Source: Desulforamulus profundi
Lineage (GTDB): Bacteria; Bacillota_B; Desulfotomaculia; Desulfotomaculales; Desulfotomaculaceae
Assembly: GCF_002607855.1 (NCBI RefSeq)
Contig: NZ_AWQQ01000055.1
Span: forward strand, 83,775-140,278
Reading direction: 5' to 3'
Length of the DNA stretch: 56,504 nucleotides
The notes beneath the pieces were generated by a model, which worked only from the letters and a program-made list of their open reading frames with translations, was not told the origin of the DNA and searched no databases. A program made the position numbers and the translations under genes. Positions 33,807-44,226 of the stretch are shown here, one piece after another. Within the stretch, counting starts at the first letter, position 1; every line of letters starts with the position of its first letter.

Positions 33807-34979
33807 CTAGTCAAACAGGCGGTTGAACCAGGACACCCGCTCAATGTTCCGGTTCGCTACCAGGTCCACCGAGGCGATTTCTTTACCATTAAGGAAGTAG
33901 GTGGCAGTTCCCAGTTTGGTTCCCTGTTTCACCGGAGCGGTGGGTGTGGGATTTAGGGTTGCTTTTCGTTCCACTTTGTCAACGTCAATTCTCGGGAGAT
34001 AGACTTCTATCCTTTGGGCGGCAACCAGACTGACTTTTTTGTCCAACCCATCAAGTACAGGCAGTTCCGTAATGACTTCATCCTTTTCAGTCAGGACCAC
34101 CGGTTTTATTTCATTGAAGCCGTATTCCAAAAGCCTGGTGGCATCGTTCCAGCGGTTGTTGCTGTGCAAAATCACTGCCACCAGCTGCCGCCCTTCCCTG
34201 GTGGCGGAAGCAATTAAACAGTTGCCGGCCCTGGGTGTGGTGCCGGTTTTTACGCCGTCGATACCTTCAAAGTCCGAACGAAGCAAACGGTTGGTATTGT
34301 GCAGTACACGCTGTTTGGGATGCTCATCTTTTACATCCTTGGATGTTTTTATGTCTTCCTCTCCGGGCAGCCAGGTAATGGTTGCCTCTTCAGTTTTCAC
34401 AAATTTGGCAAAGGTTTTGTTTTTTAAGGCGTAGGAAGTAAGAATGGCCAGGTCATTGGCTGTGGTATAGTGATTTGGGTGGTGGTACCCGTTGGTATTG
34501 GCGAAACGGGTATTTTTCATGCCCAGAACCCGGGCTTTATCGTTCATCATCTTTACAAACATGTCATGGCTGCCGCCAATGTGCTCTGCGATGGCTACGG
34601 TGGAGTCATTGGCAGAATACATTAAAGCCGCCTTTAGTAAATCTTCCAGGTAAAGTCTGTCTCCGGTTTTTAACCCGATATCCTGACCCATGGAAACAGC
34701 CGCAGCCCTTTTGCCGACAGTAACGATGTCTTTGAGATTGCCGTTTTCTATGGCCAAAATGGCAGTCATGACTTTGGTTAAACTGGCCGGTTCCCTCCTC
34801 TTGTCCCCATCTTTTTCATAATAAATTCGGCCGGTGGCCACATCCATTAAGCAGGCGGCCGAGGCTTTTATCTTCGGAGGCTTGCCGTCCGGCCTGGGAT
34901 CCGCCGCTCCCAGGCGGGGAATAAAAAAGTTAAAACTTAAAAGAAGCAAAATGACGGGTAGAACTTTGTTCAGCTTCAA
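33807..34979 (-). CDS. D-alanyl-D-alanine carboxypeptidase (DacF/PBP5 type)
   Basis: Exported low-molecular-weight penicillin-binding protein that trims the terminal D-Ala of peptidoglycan stems; in Bacillus, DacF sets cross-linking of the spore cortex. It has a signal peptide (about 1-25), SxxK motif SLTK (about residue 67), SAN (about 121) and KTGTT (about 246), then a C-terminal beta domain (about 300-375) and an amphipathic tail that would hold it to the membrane. The length of 390 aa fits DacF. I call it dacF-like because of the spore-gene context rather than a unique motif. Confidence 0.88.
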   Translation of the reverse strand: MKLNKVLPVILLLLSFNFFIPRLGAADPRPDGKPPKIKASAACLMDVATGRIYYEKDGDKRREPASLTKVMTAILAIENGNLKDIVTVGKRAAAVSMGQDIGLKTGDRLYLEDLLKAALMYSANDSTVAIAEHIGGSHDMFVKMMNDKARVLGMKNTRFANTNGYHHPNHYTTANDLAILTSYALKNKTFAKFVKTEEATITWLPGEEDIKTSKDVKDEHPKQRVLHNTNRLLRSDFEGIDGVKTGTTPRAGNCLIASATREGRQLVAVILHSNNRWNDATRLLEYGFNEIKPVVLTEKDEVITELPVLDGLDKKVSLVAAQRIEVYLPRIDVDKVERKATLNPTPTAPVKQGTKLGTATYFLNGKEIASVDLVANRNIERVSWFNRLFD

Positions 34980-35129
34980 TTTTCACCCTCCTCCGCAACT
35001 ATTTTTTCTCTAATTCCCCAAGGAGATAACAGGAAAGAATTATTATTTCTGGGTAATTTGCAAAATATAACTCATATATTCCATTGCTGGTAAATATTTA
35101 TAGAAGTGATTACAGGGGAGGTGTGTATT

Positions 35130-35875
35130 TTGAAGGTATATATCTTTGACTACCGTAAATTTAAGAAACAATTGCTGCTGGCGGGGGCCGTCCTGGCATG
35201 CGCAGTATTTTTTACTGCCCTGATATACCAGCAGCAGGTGGTAACCACCACAGGCAAAAAATATGCAATCTATAAGGTTAAAACAGATAAAAAAGTAGCT
35301 GCTTTAACCTTTGATATCAGCTGGGGCACCAAAGTCCCCGGACCGGTACTTGACACCTTAAAGAAATACAATGTAAAGTCTACCTTTTTCATTTCCGGTC
35401 CCTGGGCTGTCAAGCACCCCGAATTCCCCAGGCGGATTGTGGCTGAGGGACATGAAGTCGCCAGCCATGGTGAGGAACACGTGAATTTAAGCGAGCTCTC
35501 CAAGGAAGAGGTAAAGAAAAATATTCTCACTGCTCACCAAAAAATCAAAGAAGTGACCGGCGTAGAACCCAACCTTATTCGCACCCCAAACGGCGACTGG
35601 AACGACATGGTGTTAACCACGGCGGAGGAATTAAACTATAAGGTCATTCAGTGGAGTGCCGATTCTTTGGACTGGAAAAAGCCAGGTGCAGCAGCCATTA
35701 CCAGAAACGTGCTGAAAAAGGTTGAACCCGGTGCCATCATTTTGATGCACGCCAGTGACACCTGCCTGCAAACCCCGGATGCTTTGCCCCAGGTGCTGGA
35801 GGGCCTGAAGAAAGAGGCTACCAGCTGGTTACCGTATCTGAACTTTTAAAATTGGGCCCCGGCACCATAGATTAA
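35130..35875 (+). CDS. pdaB: Polysaccharide deacetylase, PdaB-like (sporulation), one frameshift
   Basis: Membrane-anchored deacetylase of the NodB fold. In Bacillus PdaB is needed late in sporulation. It has an N-terminal membrane anchor (about 14-33), motif 1 LTFDISWGT (one Asp of the usual pair replaced, as in the PdaB group), the His motif HEVASHGEEHVN, and IRTPNGDWN. The TTG start at 35130 is preceded by GGGGAGG. The frame ends at 35849 with an odd tail; dropping in one A at the AAA run (35811-35813) restores the usual ending RGYQLVTVSELLKLGPGTID with a stop at 35875. I therefore annotate through 35875. Confidence 0.88.
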
Positions 35876-35882
35876 GAAAAAC

Positions 35883-35924
35883 AAAGGATTCAGGGTATGA
35901 AAAACCCCGAATCCTTTTGTTTTG
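35883..35924 (+). terminator. Intrinsic terminator of pdaB
   Basis: AAAGGATTCaGGG (35883-35895) pairs with CCCcGAATCCTTT (about 35904-35916), followed by TGTTTTG. It starts 8 bases after the corrected stop codon. Confidence 0.85.
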
Positions 35925-35954
35925 ACCGGATTTTGTAACATAGATAAAAAATTT

Positions 35955-35983
35955 TTGGGCAAGGTAAATAGAGAGTCTATAAA
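35955..35983 (+). promoter_or_regulatory. Promoter in the pdaB-TVP38 gap
   Basis: TTGGGC (35955-35960), 17-base spacer, TATAAA (35978-35983). Downstream lies a doubtful 47-codon frame (35998-36141) with a weak ribosome site and no recognisable product, then a stem AAGGAG/CTCCTT (36142-36156). Confidence 0.5.
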
Positions 35984-36160
35984 GAGTGGTGAAAAGAATG
36001 ACACAGACCGCAGTAATAACCGGCTGCCGGATTATGGTAAAACCTGCCTGTTTAAACCTTTACAACAGATGGTATTTGATTAGGGAATTGTTCTTTACAA
36101 TAATGCTTCCTAACCTTTACGCAAGGGATTTAATACTATAAAGGAGTAAACTCCTTATGC

Positions 36161-36189
36161 TTTTCAAAGTTACCGGGTTCTGGTATAGT
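36161..36189 (+). promoter_or_regulatory. Promoter of the TVP38-like gene
   Basis: A weak -35 (TTTTCA, 36161-36166), 17-base spacer and TATAGT (36184-36189) with an upstream TG (TGGTATAGT) form an extended -10 promoter 39 bases before the gene. Confidence 0.55.
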
Positions 36190-36227
36190 AAATTTGTGCC
36201 ACAAACTTTAGGCTAGGGGTTTTTTAA

Positions 36228-36959
36228 ATGGTGATAGTAAGAAAAATGATGATAGCGGTTATTTTCCTTGTTGTGGCATCCGCCGTTTTTTATGGATTGG
36301 ACATTCATTTACACCCTGCCTGGGATGCAAAACATTTTACCAGCCCGGAACACCTGGCACAGTACCTTCGCTCCTTTGGGGCTATGACCGTGGTCGTCAG
36401 TCTTTTACTGATGGTGCTGCAGACATTATTTACACCGCTGCCGCTGTTTCTGCTGGCGGGCGCCAACGGGTTTATCTTTGGTCTCTGGTATGGCATTCTA
36501 ATTACATTAACCGGTTCCATCCTCGGTGCATCCATCGCCTTCTATCTGGCCAGGGGTTTTGGCAGGGGAATCGTCTACCGGTGCCTGAAACAAACGTACA
36601 TGGCAAAGGTTGATAAAATGAGCTGCAGCGAAGGCCCCTGGATGGTCTTTATGGCCCGGTTGATACCGGTCATTCCTTCCAGCATCATCAGCTACGTGGC
36701 TGGTTTGAGTAAAATGGCCTTCCGGGGATTTTTTATCGCCACCGCCGTGGGGAAATTACCGGAAATCGTTATTTATACAGCCCTCGGGCACAGTTTCGTC
36801 CAGGCTGAAGGAATGGCCACAAAGGTTACCATCCTGCTTATCCTGCTCACCCTGGTGGCCTGGCCTCTTATCTCCAGGATGCTGAAGAAAAACCGGGGCA
36901 GCGATGTCGATGTTAAATACAATAATAAACCGCCACATAAAATTCCCCCAGGAAATTAA
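36228..36959 (+). CDS. TVP38/TMEM64-family membrane protein (VTT domain)
   Basis: DedA-superfamily integral membrane protein with five to six hydrophobic segments. The VTT core is visible: PLPLFLLAGANGFIFG at about residues 70-85, GASIAFYLARGFGR, then FMARLIPVIPSSIISYVAGL, the conserved reentrant FxxRxxPxxP motif. Superfamily members affect phospholipid flipping, membrane potential or drug tolerance; the bacterial TVP38 role is not settled. It converges on another VTT protein (DedA) and shares a stem-loop with it. The ATG at 36228 follows TAGGGG. The frame is intact. Confidence 0.88.
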   Translation: MVIVRKMMIAVIFLVVASAVFYGLDIHLHPAWDAKHFTSPEHLAQYLRSFGAMTVVVSLLLMVLQTLFTPLPLFLLAGANGFIFGLWYGILITLTGSILGASIAFYLARGFGRGIVYRCLKQTYMAKVDKMSCSEGPWMVFMARLIPVIPSSIISYVAGLSKMAFRGFFIATAVGKLPEIVIYTALGHSFVQAEGMATKVTILLILLTLVAWPLISRMLKKNRGSDVDVKYNNKPPHKIPPGN

Positions 36960-36971
36960 CCCGGGGGAATT
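36941..36971. terminator. Stem-loop shared by the two convergent VTT genes
   Basis: AATTCCCCC (36941-36949) pairs with GGGGGAATT (36963-36971). It overlaps the TVP38-like stop codon; the tails are only partly T-rich. Confidence 0.6.
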
Positions 36972-36980
36972 CCTTTCCTT

Positions 36981-37589
36981 TTATCGTTTACGTTTGCACC
37001 TGTACCAGAGGGAGTACAAGAAAACGCCAACCAGCAAGGAGGCCACCAAAAAGTCCATGCGGTGGAACCAGGGTTTCAGGGCCTGCCAGTTTTGCCCCAG
37101 GGCATAACCGGCGTAAACCAGCAAAATACTCCAGGGTAAAGACCCCAGGAAGGTGTAAATGACAAATTTTTTAAAATTCATGCGGGCAATACCTGCTGGC
37201 AATGAAATGAATGTACGGATAATGGGCATCAACCTGGTAAAAAATACGGTGGCCTCTCCATAACGCTCAAACCAGTAGTCTGCCATGGCCAGCTTTCGTT
37301 CGGTGATGCCCAGGTAGCAGCCATACCGCTGCAAAAAAGGTCTTCCCCCGCGGATGCCCAGGTAGTAGGACCCGATGGAGCCAATGGTGCCGCCAACTGT
37401 GCCGGCCATTACGGTGCCCCAAAAATCCAGTCGACCGGCATAAACAAGATACCCCCCGAAAGGTAGGATGACTTCGCTTGGCAGCGGAATATTGGCGCTT
37501 TCTATGGCCATGCCAATGCCGACACCCCAGTAGCCCAGAGCGGCAATGAGCACGGTCACCTGGTGCAGTAAAGGTTCTAAATATTCCAG
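36981..37589 (-). CDS. DedA-family membrane protein
   Basis: VTT-domain membrane protein of the DedA group, which includes undecaprenyl-phosphate flippases and lipid-homeostasis factors. Motifs are ESANIPLPSEVILPFGG (reentrant loop 1), GSIGSYYLGIRGGR and FFTRLMPIIRTFISLPAG (second loop with conserved Arg). Four to five hydrophobic segments; basic C-terminus (RCKRKR). A GTG at 37559 is in frame but has no ribosome site. A CTG at 37589 has GGGAGGGG seven bases upstream and adds the normal N-terminus (EYLEPLLHQ), so I place the start there; this is unusual and needs proof. Confidence 0.87.
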   Translation of the reverse strand: MEYLEPLLHQVTVLIAALGYWGVGIGMAIESANIPLPSEVILPFGGYLVYAGRLDFWGTVMAGTVGGTIGSIGSYYLGIRGGRPFLQRYGCYLGITERKLAMADYWFERYGEATVFFTRLMPIIRTFISLPAGIARMNFKKFVIYTFLGSLPWSILLVYAGYALGQNWQALKPWFHRMDFLVASLLVGVFLYSLWYRCKRKR

Positions 37590-37636
37590 CGAAATTCCCC
37601 TCCCTTCATCACCCTTTAAGTATATTAACCATTCAG

Positions 37637-37668
37637 AAAAAATAGTACCGGAGGATGAAACCTCCGGT
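37637..37668 (-). terminator. Intrinsic terminator of the S41 peptidase gene
   Basis: ACCGGAGG (37647-37654) pairs with CCTCCGGT (37661-37668); TACTATTTTTT follows on the minus strand, 10 bases past the stop. Confidence 0.85.
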
Positions 37669-37678
37669 TTGTTGACAT

Positions 37679-39147
37679 TTACATATCAATGATGACTTTG
37701 TTATCCTGGACGGTAACCTGAATTCCCATGGAGACCAGGTCTGACACAGAGATATACGTTGTATTGTTCTTTTTCTTTAACGGCTGACTAAGTGGTTTTG
37801 AGCTGCCCTTAACGGTCCTATTTTTATTATCCGTAGGCAGCATCCAGGCTTGTCCATTGCCAGTCACCAGAATGTCGTTTAATTTACTGTCCCATTTCAC
37901 CTCATATCCCAGGGCCTCCAGGGTAAAACGCAGGGCAATAAAATGCCCCCCTTTTCCTTCAGCACCCCTCCGGGTACATAAAAGGTTTCCTCATTGATGA
38001 TCACCTTAGAATCTTCCCCGGTAAATTGAATCACCCGCTTGGTTGGATGCAACAGCTGCCTGGCAGCATATAGTTGAAGCCCCGGTGTGCTGACGTAACG
38101 GTCCGGCTGCAGTCCGACCCCGTCAATAAGGCGGCCCTTGGGTGTTGTGTAAAATGCTGTGGTCAGTTTTAGCGCTCCTCCATTTTGCAGGGGGATGATA
38201 TCCTGCACGGTGGCTTTGCCGTACGTATGGGTTCCCAACAGGGTTGCAGCTCCATAGTCCTGTAATGCTCCGGCCAGAATTTCCGATGCGCTGGCAGTCT
38301 GTTCATTCACCAGCACCACCACCGGCATCTCCTTAATTAAAGGGTCCAGTTCCGTAACGAAGGAATCCTTATTTTTCTCCCAGTCCTCGGTAACAAAAAC
38401 CGTCTTATCCTTGCCCAGCAGGTAGGAAGCAATTTCTGCGGCAGAATCCACATAGCCACCGCCGTTATTTCTCAGGTCAATGATAAGGGACTGGATACCT
38501 TCCTCTTGCAGTTTCCCCAGTGCGTTTGCAAATTCCTCTCCGGTTTCCATGCCAAAACTTTCGATAGCAATTAAACCAATGTCGTGACCCAAGGCTTTCC
38601 CGTGCACGGTGGGCAGGTTGACGGTGTTCCGGGTGATGGTCACCTGCCTGTCCGGCTGACCGGCCCTTCGCACTGTTATGCTGACGCTGCTTCCTTTCTC
38701 ACCCCGCAGCAGGGTTACAACATCGTATAACGGTTTCCCCGCCAGATCCTTACCGTCCACCGCCACAATGACATCCCCGTTCTTCAGCCCGGCTGACTCG
38801 GCGGGGGAACCCTTTAATACGCGGACGATATAGGGGTACTGCTGCTGCATCTCCAGTTCGGCGCCAATTCCCTCAAAGTCCCCGTTCAACTCATCGCTGA
38901 ACTGTTCCAGTTCTCCGGGAGAAAAATAAACCGTATAGGGATCGTTCAGGTAATCCAGCATGCCCTTGATACTTGCCTTGGTTAACTGGTCAACATCCGG
39001 CTGTTTCAGATGGTACTGGCTGATATATCCAAATACCTCGCCGAGGGTAGACGCTCCGGCCAGAGCCTTATCGTTTTCGGCGGCAGAGGCAGGCACAGAC
39101 CAGGAAAAAGTGATAACAGTCAAAATTACAAGCAGTTTTCTAAACAA
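37679..39147 (-). CDS. C-terminal processing serine protease (S41/CtpA), one frameshift
   Basis: Exported S41 peptidase. It has a signal peptide (about 1-24), a PDZ domain (about 80-165; LKGSPAESAGLKNGDVIVAV) and the catalytic domain with LRNNGGGYVDSA, the nucleophile Ser in NEQTASASEILAG and the general-base Lys in THTYGKATVQD. A copper-amine-oxidase-like domain (HFIALRFTLEALGYEVKWD) forms the C-terminus. That domain is in the next frame: one base is missing in the G-run on the coding strand (C6 at 37946-37951). TTG 39147 follows GGGGTG. Such proteases process spore or wall proteins (CtpB cleaves SpoIVFA in Bacillus); the substrate here is unknown. Confidence 0.9.
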
Positions 39148-39306
39148 CTCATCACCCCATAAGGTTTTTTCTACTTTGATACATTCGAGGCGACCGCTGT
39201 AAAGTCCTTCCTTTTGATAAGCGTCAGGTAAATTTACAATGTCTGAAGGTATTTTGCACATCCCTGCTGAAAATACTAATGATGCTAAATAAGGAAGGTG
39301 CTTACT

Positions 39307-41960
39307 TTGTCCCTAGATACCTTGCTCGTTATCGACGGCAACAGCCTGATTCACAGGGCCTTTCATGCTATTCCCCTTTTATCCAACAGTCAAGGGGTTA
39401 TTACCAATGCTGTTTATGGTTTTACCAATATGATTTTAAAGGTGCTCAAGGAACAAGAACCAGGCCTGGTGGCAGTTGCCTTTGACAAAGGCAAAGTGAC
39501 CTTTCGCCATCAAGACTATGCTGACTACAAGGGTACCCGCAAGGCCACGCCGGATGAGCTGCGGCCCCAGTTTATTCTCGCAAAAGAGATTCTGAAAGCG
39601 ATGCGAATCCCCTACTTTGAGCTGGAAGGGTACGAAGCGGATGATTTAATCGGCACCATCGTCAACCAGGCGGAAGCCACGGGCCTTACCGTGTTGATCC
39701 TGACCGGCGACAGGGATGCCCTGCAGCTGGTTTCCCCGAAAACCAAAGTAATGCTCACCCGGAAGGCATTACGGAAATCGAACTTTTCGATGAAGGAAAG
39801 GTTTGGGATAAGTTTGGTGTAACCCCCGGCCAAATTGTGGACTTAAAGGGGCTCCAGGGGGACGCCTCGGATAATATCCCGGGTGTCCCGGGCATCGGTG
39901 AAAAAACCGCCACTGCACTGATCAAAGAATATGGCTCAATGGAAGGCATTATTGAAAATATCGACGGCTTGTCTTCCAGGTACCAGAAACTCCTGCGGGG
40001 TAAGGAGGAGCAGGCCGTTCTCTCCAAGAAACTGGCCACCATTATCCAAGATGCGCCCATGGAACTGGATTTGTCTCAATGCTCCTGGCGGGGGCCGGAT
40101 CACCAAAAGCTTTTGGAAATCTTTAAGGAACTGGAGTTTAAAAGCTTAATCAGGCAGCTTACCTCTGAACAGGCAGCCGGCAAGCCGTCCAGGGAGGGTA
40201 AGAATAAGTTTGAAAGCGACCTGCCGCCCCTGGAAACCTACCAGGTGGGCTACCAAACCGTTACCGGCCAGGAGGATTATGACGAAGTTTTAATCCAGGC
40301 CAGCCATGCCGGTAAAACGGCCATTTTCCTGGACGGCGACCGGGGAAAGGGAATCAAGGCCATTTACCTTGCGATACCGGGCCAGGACGTTTACCTACTG
40401 ACGGTCCAAGGAGATCCTTCCTCCGACAGGAGTTTAACCATCCTCCGGGCTCTCTGTGAAACCAAGGCCATTGAAAAATATTTCCACGATGCCAAGAACG
40501 CCATCTGGTTGCTGTACAACCATGGCATTCAGTTGCAGGACATTGCCTCCGATACCATGCTGGCGGCCTACCTGCTCAATCCCACGGCGTCCAATTATGC
40601 TTTGACGGACATCGCCCTGGAGCACCTGGGGATCGTTCTCCCGCCGGAGGGAGAGACGGCTATGGCCGCCAAGGCAGAGGCCATCCTCCGCCTGGCGGAG
40701 GAGCTTTTTAAGAAACTGGTGCAACGGGAAGAAGACAGGCTCTTCCTTGAAGTGGAATTACGCCTGGTTTCCGTACTGGCCGAGATGGAGATCGCCGGGG
40801 TTGCGGTGGACAAGCAGGGACTTAAAGATATGTCCGCCGAACTGCACGACATTACCGAGGCTCTGGCGGCTAAAATACATGAACTGGCTGGCGAAAACTT
40901 TAATATTAACTCCCCCAAGCAACTGGGGCAGATCCTGTTTGAGAAATTAAAGCTGCCGGTCTTTAAAAAAACCAAGACCGGGTACTCCACCGATGCAGAA
41001 GTGCTGGAAAAACTGGCGGAGGAACATGAGATTGTGGCCCTTCTCTTGGAATACCGCCAGATGGCCAAATTAAAATCCACCTATGCCGACGGCCTGTCTG
41101 CACTGGTGGACCCGAAAACCGGCCGGCTGCATTCCACCTTCCATCAAACTGTCACAGCCACCGGCAGGTTATCCAGCGCGGAACCCAATTTGCAAAATAT
41201 TCCCATCCGTTTGGAATCCGGCCGGCGCATCCGCAAGGTGTTTGTTCCCAGGCAAAAGGGTAATCTAATTCTGACTGCGGATTATTCGCAAATTGAATTG
41301 AGAATTCTGGCGCACATGTCCCAGGACGCAAACTTCCTGGATGCCTTCCGGCAGGGCCAGGATATTCATGCCCGCACAGCCTCGGAAGTCTTTGGGGTGC
41401 CTATGGAGCTGGTAACCCCGGAGATGCGTAACCGGGCCAAGGCCGTAAACTTTGGCATTGTCTACGGCATCAGCGATTTTGGTCTGGCCAGGGATCTCAA
41501 GGTGAGTCGCAAGGAAGCCAGGACTTATATCGAAAACTATTTTGCCCGTTGCCCCGGGGTACGGAATTACATCGACCGGGTGATTCAGGAGGCAAAAGAA
41601 CGGGGCTATGTTACCACCCTCCTGAACCGCCGCCGCTACCTGCCGGAGTTGTTCAGTAAGAATTTCAACATCCGCAATTTCGGTGAACGAGCCGCCATGA
41701 ATACGCCCATCCAGGGCAGTGCGGCCGACATCATTAAACTGGCAATGGTGAAAATCAGCAAAGAATTAAAGGAACGCGATTTTGCTGCCCAGATGGTTTT
41801 ACAGGTGCACGACGAGCTGATCTTTGATGCCCCGGAAGCAGAAATTGAGCCTCTTATCGTGCTGGTGCGGGATTGCATGCAAAATGCGTTAACCCTGGAT
41901 GTGCCGTTGGTGGTGGATATAAAACTGGGACCCAATTGGTATGAAGCAAAACCCATTTAA
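39307..41960 (+). CDS. polA: DNA polymerase I, one frameshift
   Basis: Repair and Okazaki-fragment polymerase. The N-terminal 5'-3' flap nuclease has VIDGNSLIHRAFHA, YEADDLIGT and (after the shift) GDASDNIPGVPGIGEKTA. The central 3'-5' exonuclease domain looks degenerate (FLDGDRG where DxE is expected), as in Bacillus Pol I. The Klenow part has motif A DYSQIELRILAHM, the O-helix RAKAVNFGIVYG and motif C QVHDELIFDAP. One base is missing at GG 39765-39766; the frame then continues GITEIELFDEGKVWDKFGVT. TTG 39307 follows GGAAGG at 8 bases. The joined product is about 885 aa, the normal length. Confidence 0.95.
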
Positions 41961-41992
41961 TGCCTTTACTGTCTTATGGAGGTGCTCACCCG

Positions 41993-42825
41993 TTGCCTGA
42001 ACTGCCAGAGGTCGAAACCGTGGTTCGTTCCCTGGAGCAACACCTGTCCGGACTTACCATTACTGCTGTGGACCTGGTTATGCCGGAAGTCATCCGTTCT
42101 CCCAAACCGGAGCAGTTTATCGAACAGATTACCGGTAAACAATTTCAAAAGAAACTTGGCCGCCGTGGCAAATACCTGCTGATTCATTTAAGTGACGGTC
42201 TCACCCTGGTGGTTCACCTCCGGATGACCGGACGCCTGATTTACTGCGAGGCGGATTTGCCTATGGAAAAGCATACCCACGTCATCTTCCACCTGGATAA
42301 CGGGAAACAATTGAGGTTTGCCGATGTCCGGCGCTTTGGCCGGCTGCAGTTGGTGCCCACCGCTGAAGTGTCCGGACTGTCCGGTCTTAAAGATATGGGT
42401 CCGGAACCTCTGGACCAGGAATTCACCAGGGAGTTTTTGAAGAAAGAACTGCGGCGCCGTCGCACCCGGATTAAGTCACTGCTGCTGGACCAGTGCTTTG
42501 TGGCCGGTCTGGGCAATATTTATGCCGATGAGGCCTATACCGCGCTAAAATTCACCCAGAACGCCTGGCCCCCGACTTAACCACCCGGGAAGCCGCCGGC
42601 CTGCACAAGGCCATTATAGAAGTCATTGCCGGGGGGATCGAACACCGTGGAACTTCCTTCCGGGATTATGTGGACGGCGAGGGCCGTCCGGGTAGTTTTC
42701 AGCATCATTTGAAGGTGTATAACCGGGAAGGCCTCCCCTGTTCCCATTGCGGCCGGCCCATTGAACGAATAAAAGTGGCGGGACGCAGTTCCTACTATTG
42801 CCCGTCCTGTCAAAAACCAAAATAG
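41993..42825 (+). CDS. mutM: Formamidopyrimidine-DNA glycosylase (Fpg/MutM), one frameshift
   Basis: Base-excision repair enzyme that removes 8-oxoguanine and nicks the site. With the TTG start at 41993 (GGAGGTG 8 bases upstream) the product begins PELPEVETVVR after the removed Met, giving the catalytic Pro and Glu. The beta-clamp Lys is in GRRGKYL. The H2TH region has GLGNIYADEAYTALKF. The frame then breaks near 42563-42565 and continues LAPDLTTREAAGLHKA; it ends with the zinc finger CSHCGRPI and CPSC. Joined length about 278 aa. It follows polA by 33 bases, with coaE downstream, the usual Firmicutes order. Confidence 0.93.
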
Positions 42826-42894
42826 TGGAAAGCACTCCTGCGTCACTCCCCTCATAGACTGTAGATGAAAGATAATGTCGAGTGGGGGAAAGAC

Positions 42895-43542
42895 ATGGAT
42901 TTGCTTACGATGGTTGCCTTTGCCCTGGCATTAAACATGGATGCCCTGGGCACCGGGGTGGCCTACGGGATTCGGAACATTCGCATCCCGTTTTCGTCTC
43001 TCCTGATCATCAGCGGTATGTCTGTTCTGACGGTTGTGTTTTCCATGACCGCAGGCCGCATGGTATCACAGCTCATTTCACCGGCCTTTGCCCACAGGTT
43101 GGGGGGTATTCTTTTACTGCTGGTGGGCATCTGGATTCTGGTGCAGTCCATTCGAGACGCCAGGCAGGAGGAAGGGCAGGAAGACTGCCCGGGACTTGAA
43201 CGGACCGTCATGCAGATACGCATCAAATCCCTGGGTTTGGTCATTCAAGTGTTACGGGAACCCTCCATTGCCGACCTGGACCGGTCGGGTGTAATTTCCG
43301 CCCGGGAGGCCCTGCTGCTGGGGGCTGCCCTGGCCATGGACGCCCTTGGCGCCGGTTTTGCCGTCTCCATGTTTGGTTTCAGTCCCACCTTGACCGCAGC
43401 TGTGGTCGGCATTGGTCATATTCTTCTTACCTATGTAGGACTGCTGCTGGGCAAATCCTTTGCCTGCAGCTTCCTTGGCCGGCAGCTCGCCATGCTGCCC
43501 GGCTGCATTCTCATCGCCATGGGAATTTTTAAAATTCGCTAG
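42895..43542 (+). CDS. ytaF: Sporulation membrane protein YtaF (MntP-like)
   Basis: Six-segment integral membrane protein of the MntP/YtaF group. Two halves each contain a family motif with Asp (LALNMDALGTGVAYG near the start and AALAMDALGAGFAVS in the second half). These resemble the metal-binding residues of MntP manganese exporters. A hydrophilic loop (about 98-130) separates them. YtaF is a sporulation protein in Bacillus, found between mutM and coaE in many spore-formers, as here. I start at ATG 42895 (GGGGGAAAG upstream), giving 215 aa. Confidence 0.88.
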   Translation: MDLLTMVAFALALNMDALGTGVAYGIRNIRIPFSSLLIISGMSVLTVVFSMTAGRMVSQLISPAFAHRLGGILLLLVGIWILVQSIRDARQEEGQEDCPGLERTVMQIRIKSLGLVIQVLREPSIADLDRSGVISAREALLLGAALAMDALGAGFAVSMFGFSPTLTAAVVGIGHILLTYVGLLLGKSFACSFLGRQLAMLPGCILIAMGIFKIR

Positions 43543-43572
43543 ACCTGTCATCCGGCAAGGAGTTGTCGCTCA

Positions 43573-44172
43573 ATGATTATTGGATTAACCGGCAATATCG
43601 CCAGCGGTAAGAGTACTGTGGCAAACTATTTAAGGGAACTGGGCGCCCAGGTCATTGATGCGGACCAGGTGGCCCGGCAGGTGGTTTTACCCGGTACCCC
43701 GGCCCTAAAGGAGATTGTCAACTCCTTTGGACCGGGTGTTTTACATGATGATGGAACCCTCAATCGCAAGAAACTGGCCTCCATCATCTTTCAGGATGCC
43801 GCAGCCAGGGACAGGCTGGAGAAAATCACACACCCCCGCATCGAAGAAGAAATGAATCGTCAAATTAGGACTTTTAGTAAAACCCACCCGGGCGGCATAC
43901 TGGTACTGGAAGTTCCCTTATTGATTGAGGTTGGCTGGCATAAAAAGGTGGACCAGGTATGGCTGGTTGCCGTGGAGCCGGCGGAACAGCTCCGGCGCCT
44001 GATGGCCAGGGACAAGATTTCGCTGGAGCAGGCACGGCAAAAAATCGCCAGCCAGATGCCACAGGAAGAAAAAAAGAAATTCGCCCGTGTGGTCATCCAT
44101 AACACCGGTTCACCGGAAGATGTGAAAAGGCAAGTTAAAGAAATATGGCAGGACCTTCATGCCGGGCATTAA
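43573..44172 (+). CDS. coaE: Dephospho-CoA kinase
   Basis: Last enzyme of coenzyme A synthesis, phosphorylating the ribose 3'-OH of dephospho-CoA with ATP. P-loop GNIASGKSTV (about residues 7-16), LGAQVIDADQVARQVV with the catalytic Asp, the lid region (THPRIEEEM), and VLEVPLLIEVGWHKKVD. The length of 199 aa is normal. It follows ytaF by 30 bases in the polA-mutM-ytaF-coaE-slt run. Confidence 0.97.
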   Translation: MIIGLTGNIASGKSTVANYLRELGAQVIDADQVARQVVLPGTPALKEIVNSFGPGVLHDDGTLNRKKLASIIFQDAAARDRLEKITHPRIEEEMNRQIRTFSKTHPGGILVLEVPLLIEVGWHKKVDQVWLVAVEPAEQLRRLMARDKISLEQARQKIASQMPQEEKKKFARVVIHNTGSPEDVKRQVKEIWQDLHAGH

Positions 44173-44226
44173 TTTCCATTTATTGGAGTATAATTTATTA
44201 GGATCCGGATTGCAGGAGTGATTGTT

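Noticed and set aside
35998..36141. A 47-codon frame after the 35955 promoter
   Set aside because: The ribosome site is weak and the product shows no membrane, charge or repeat pattern; kept only as a note.
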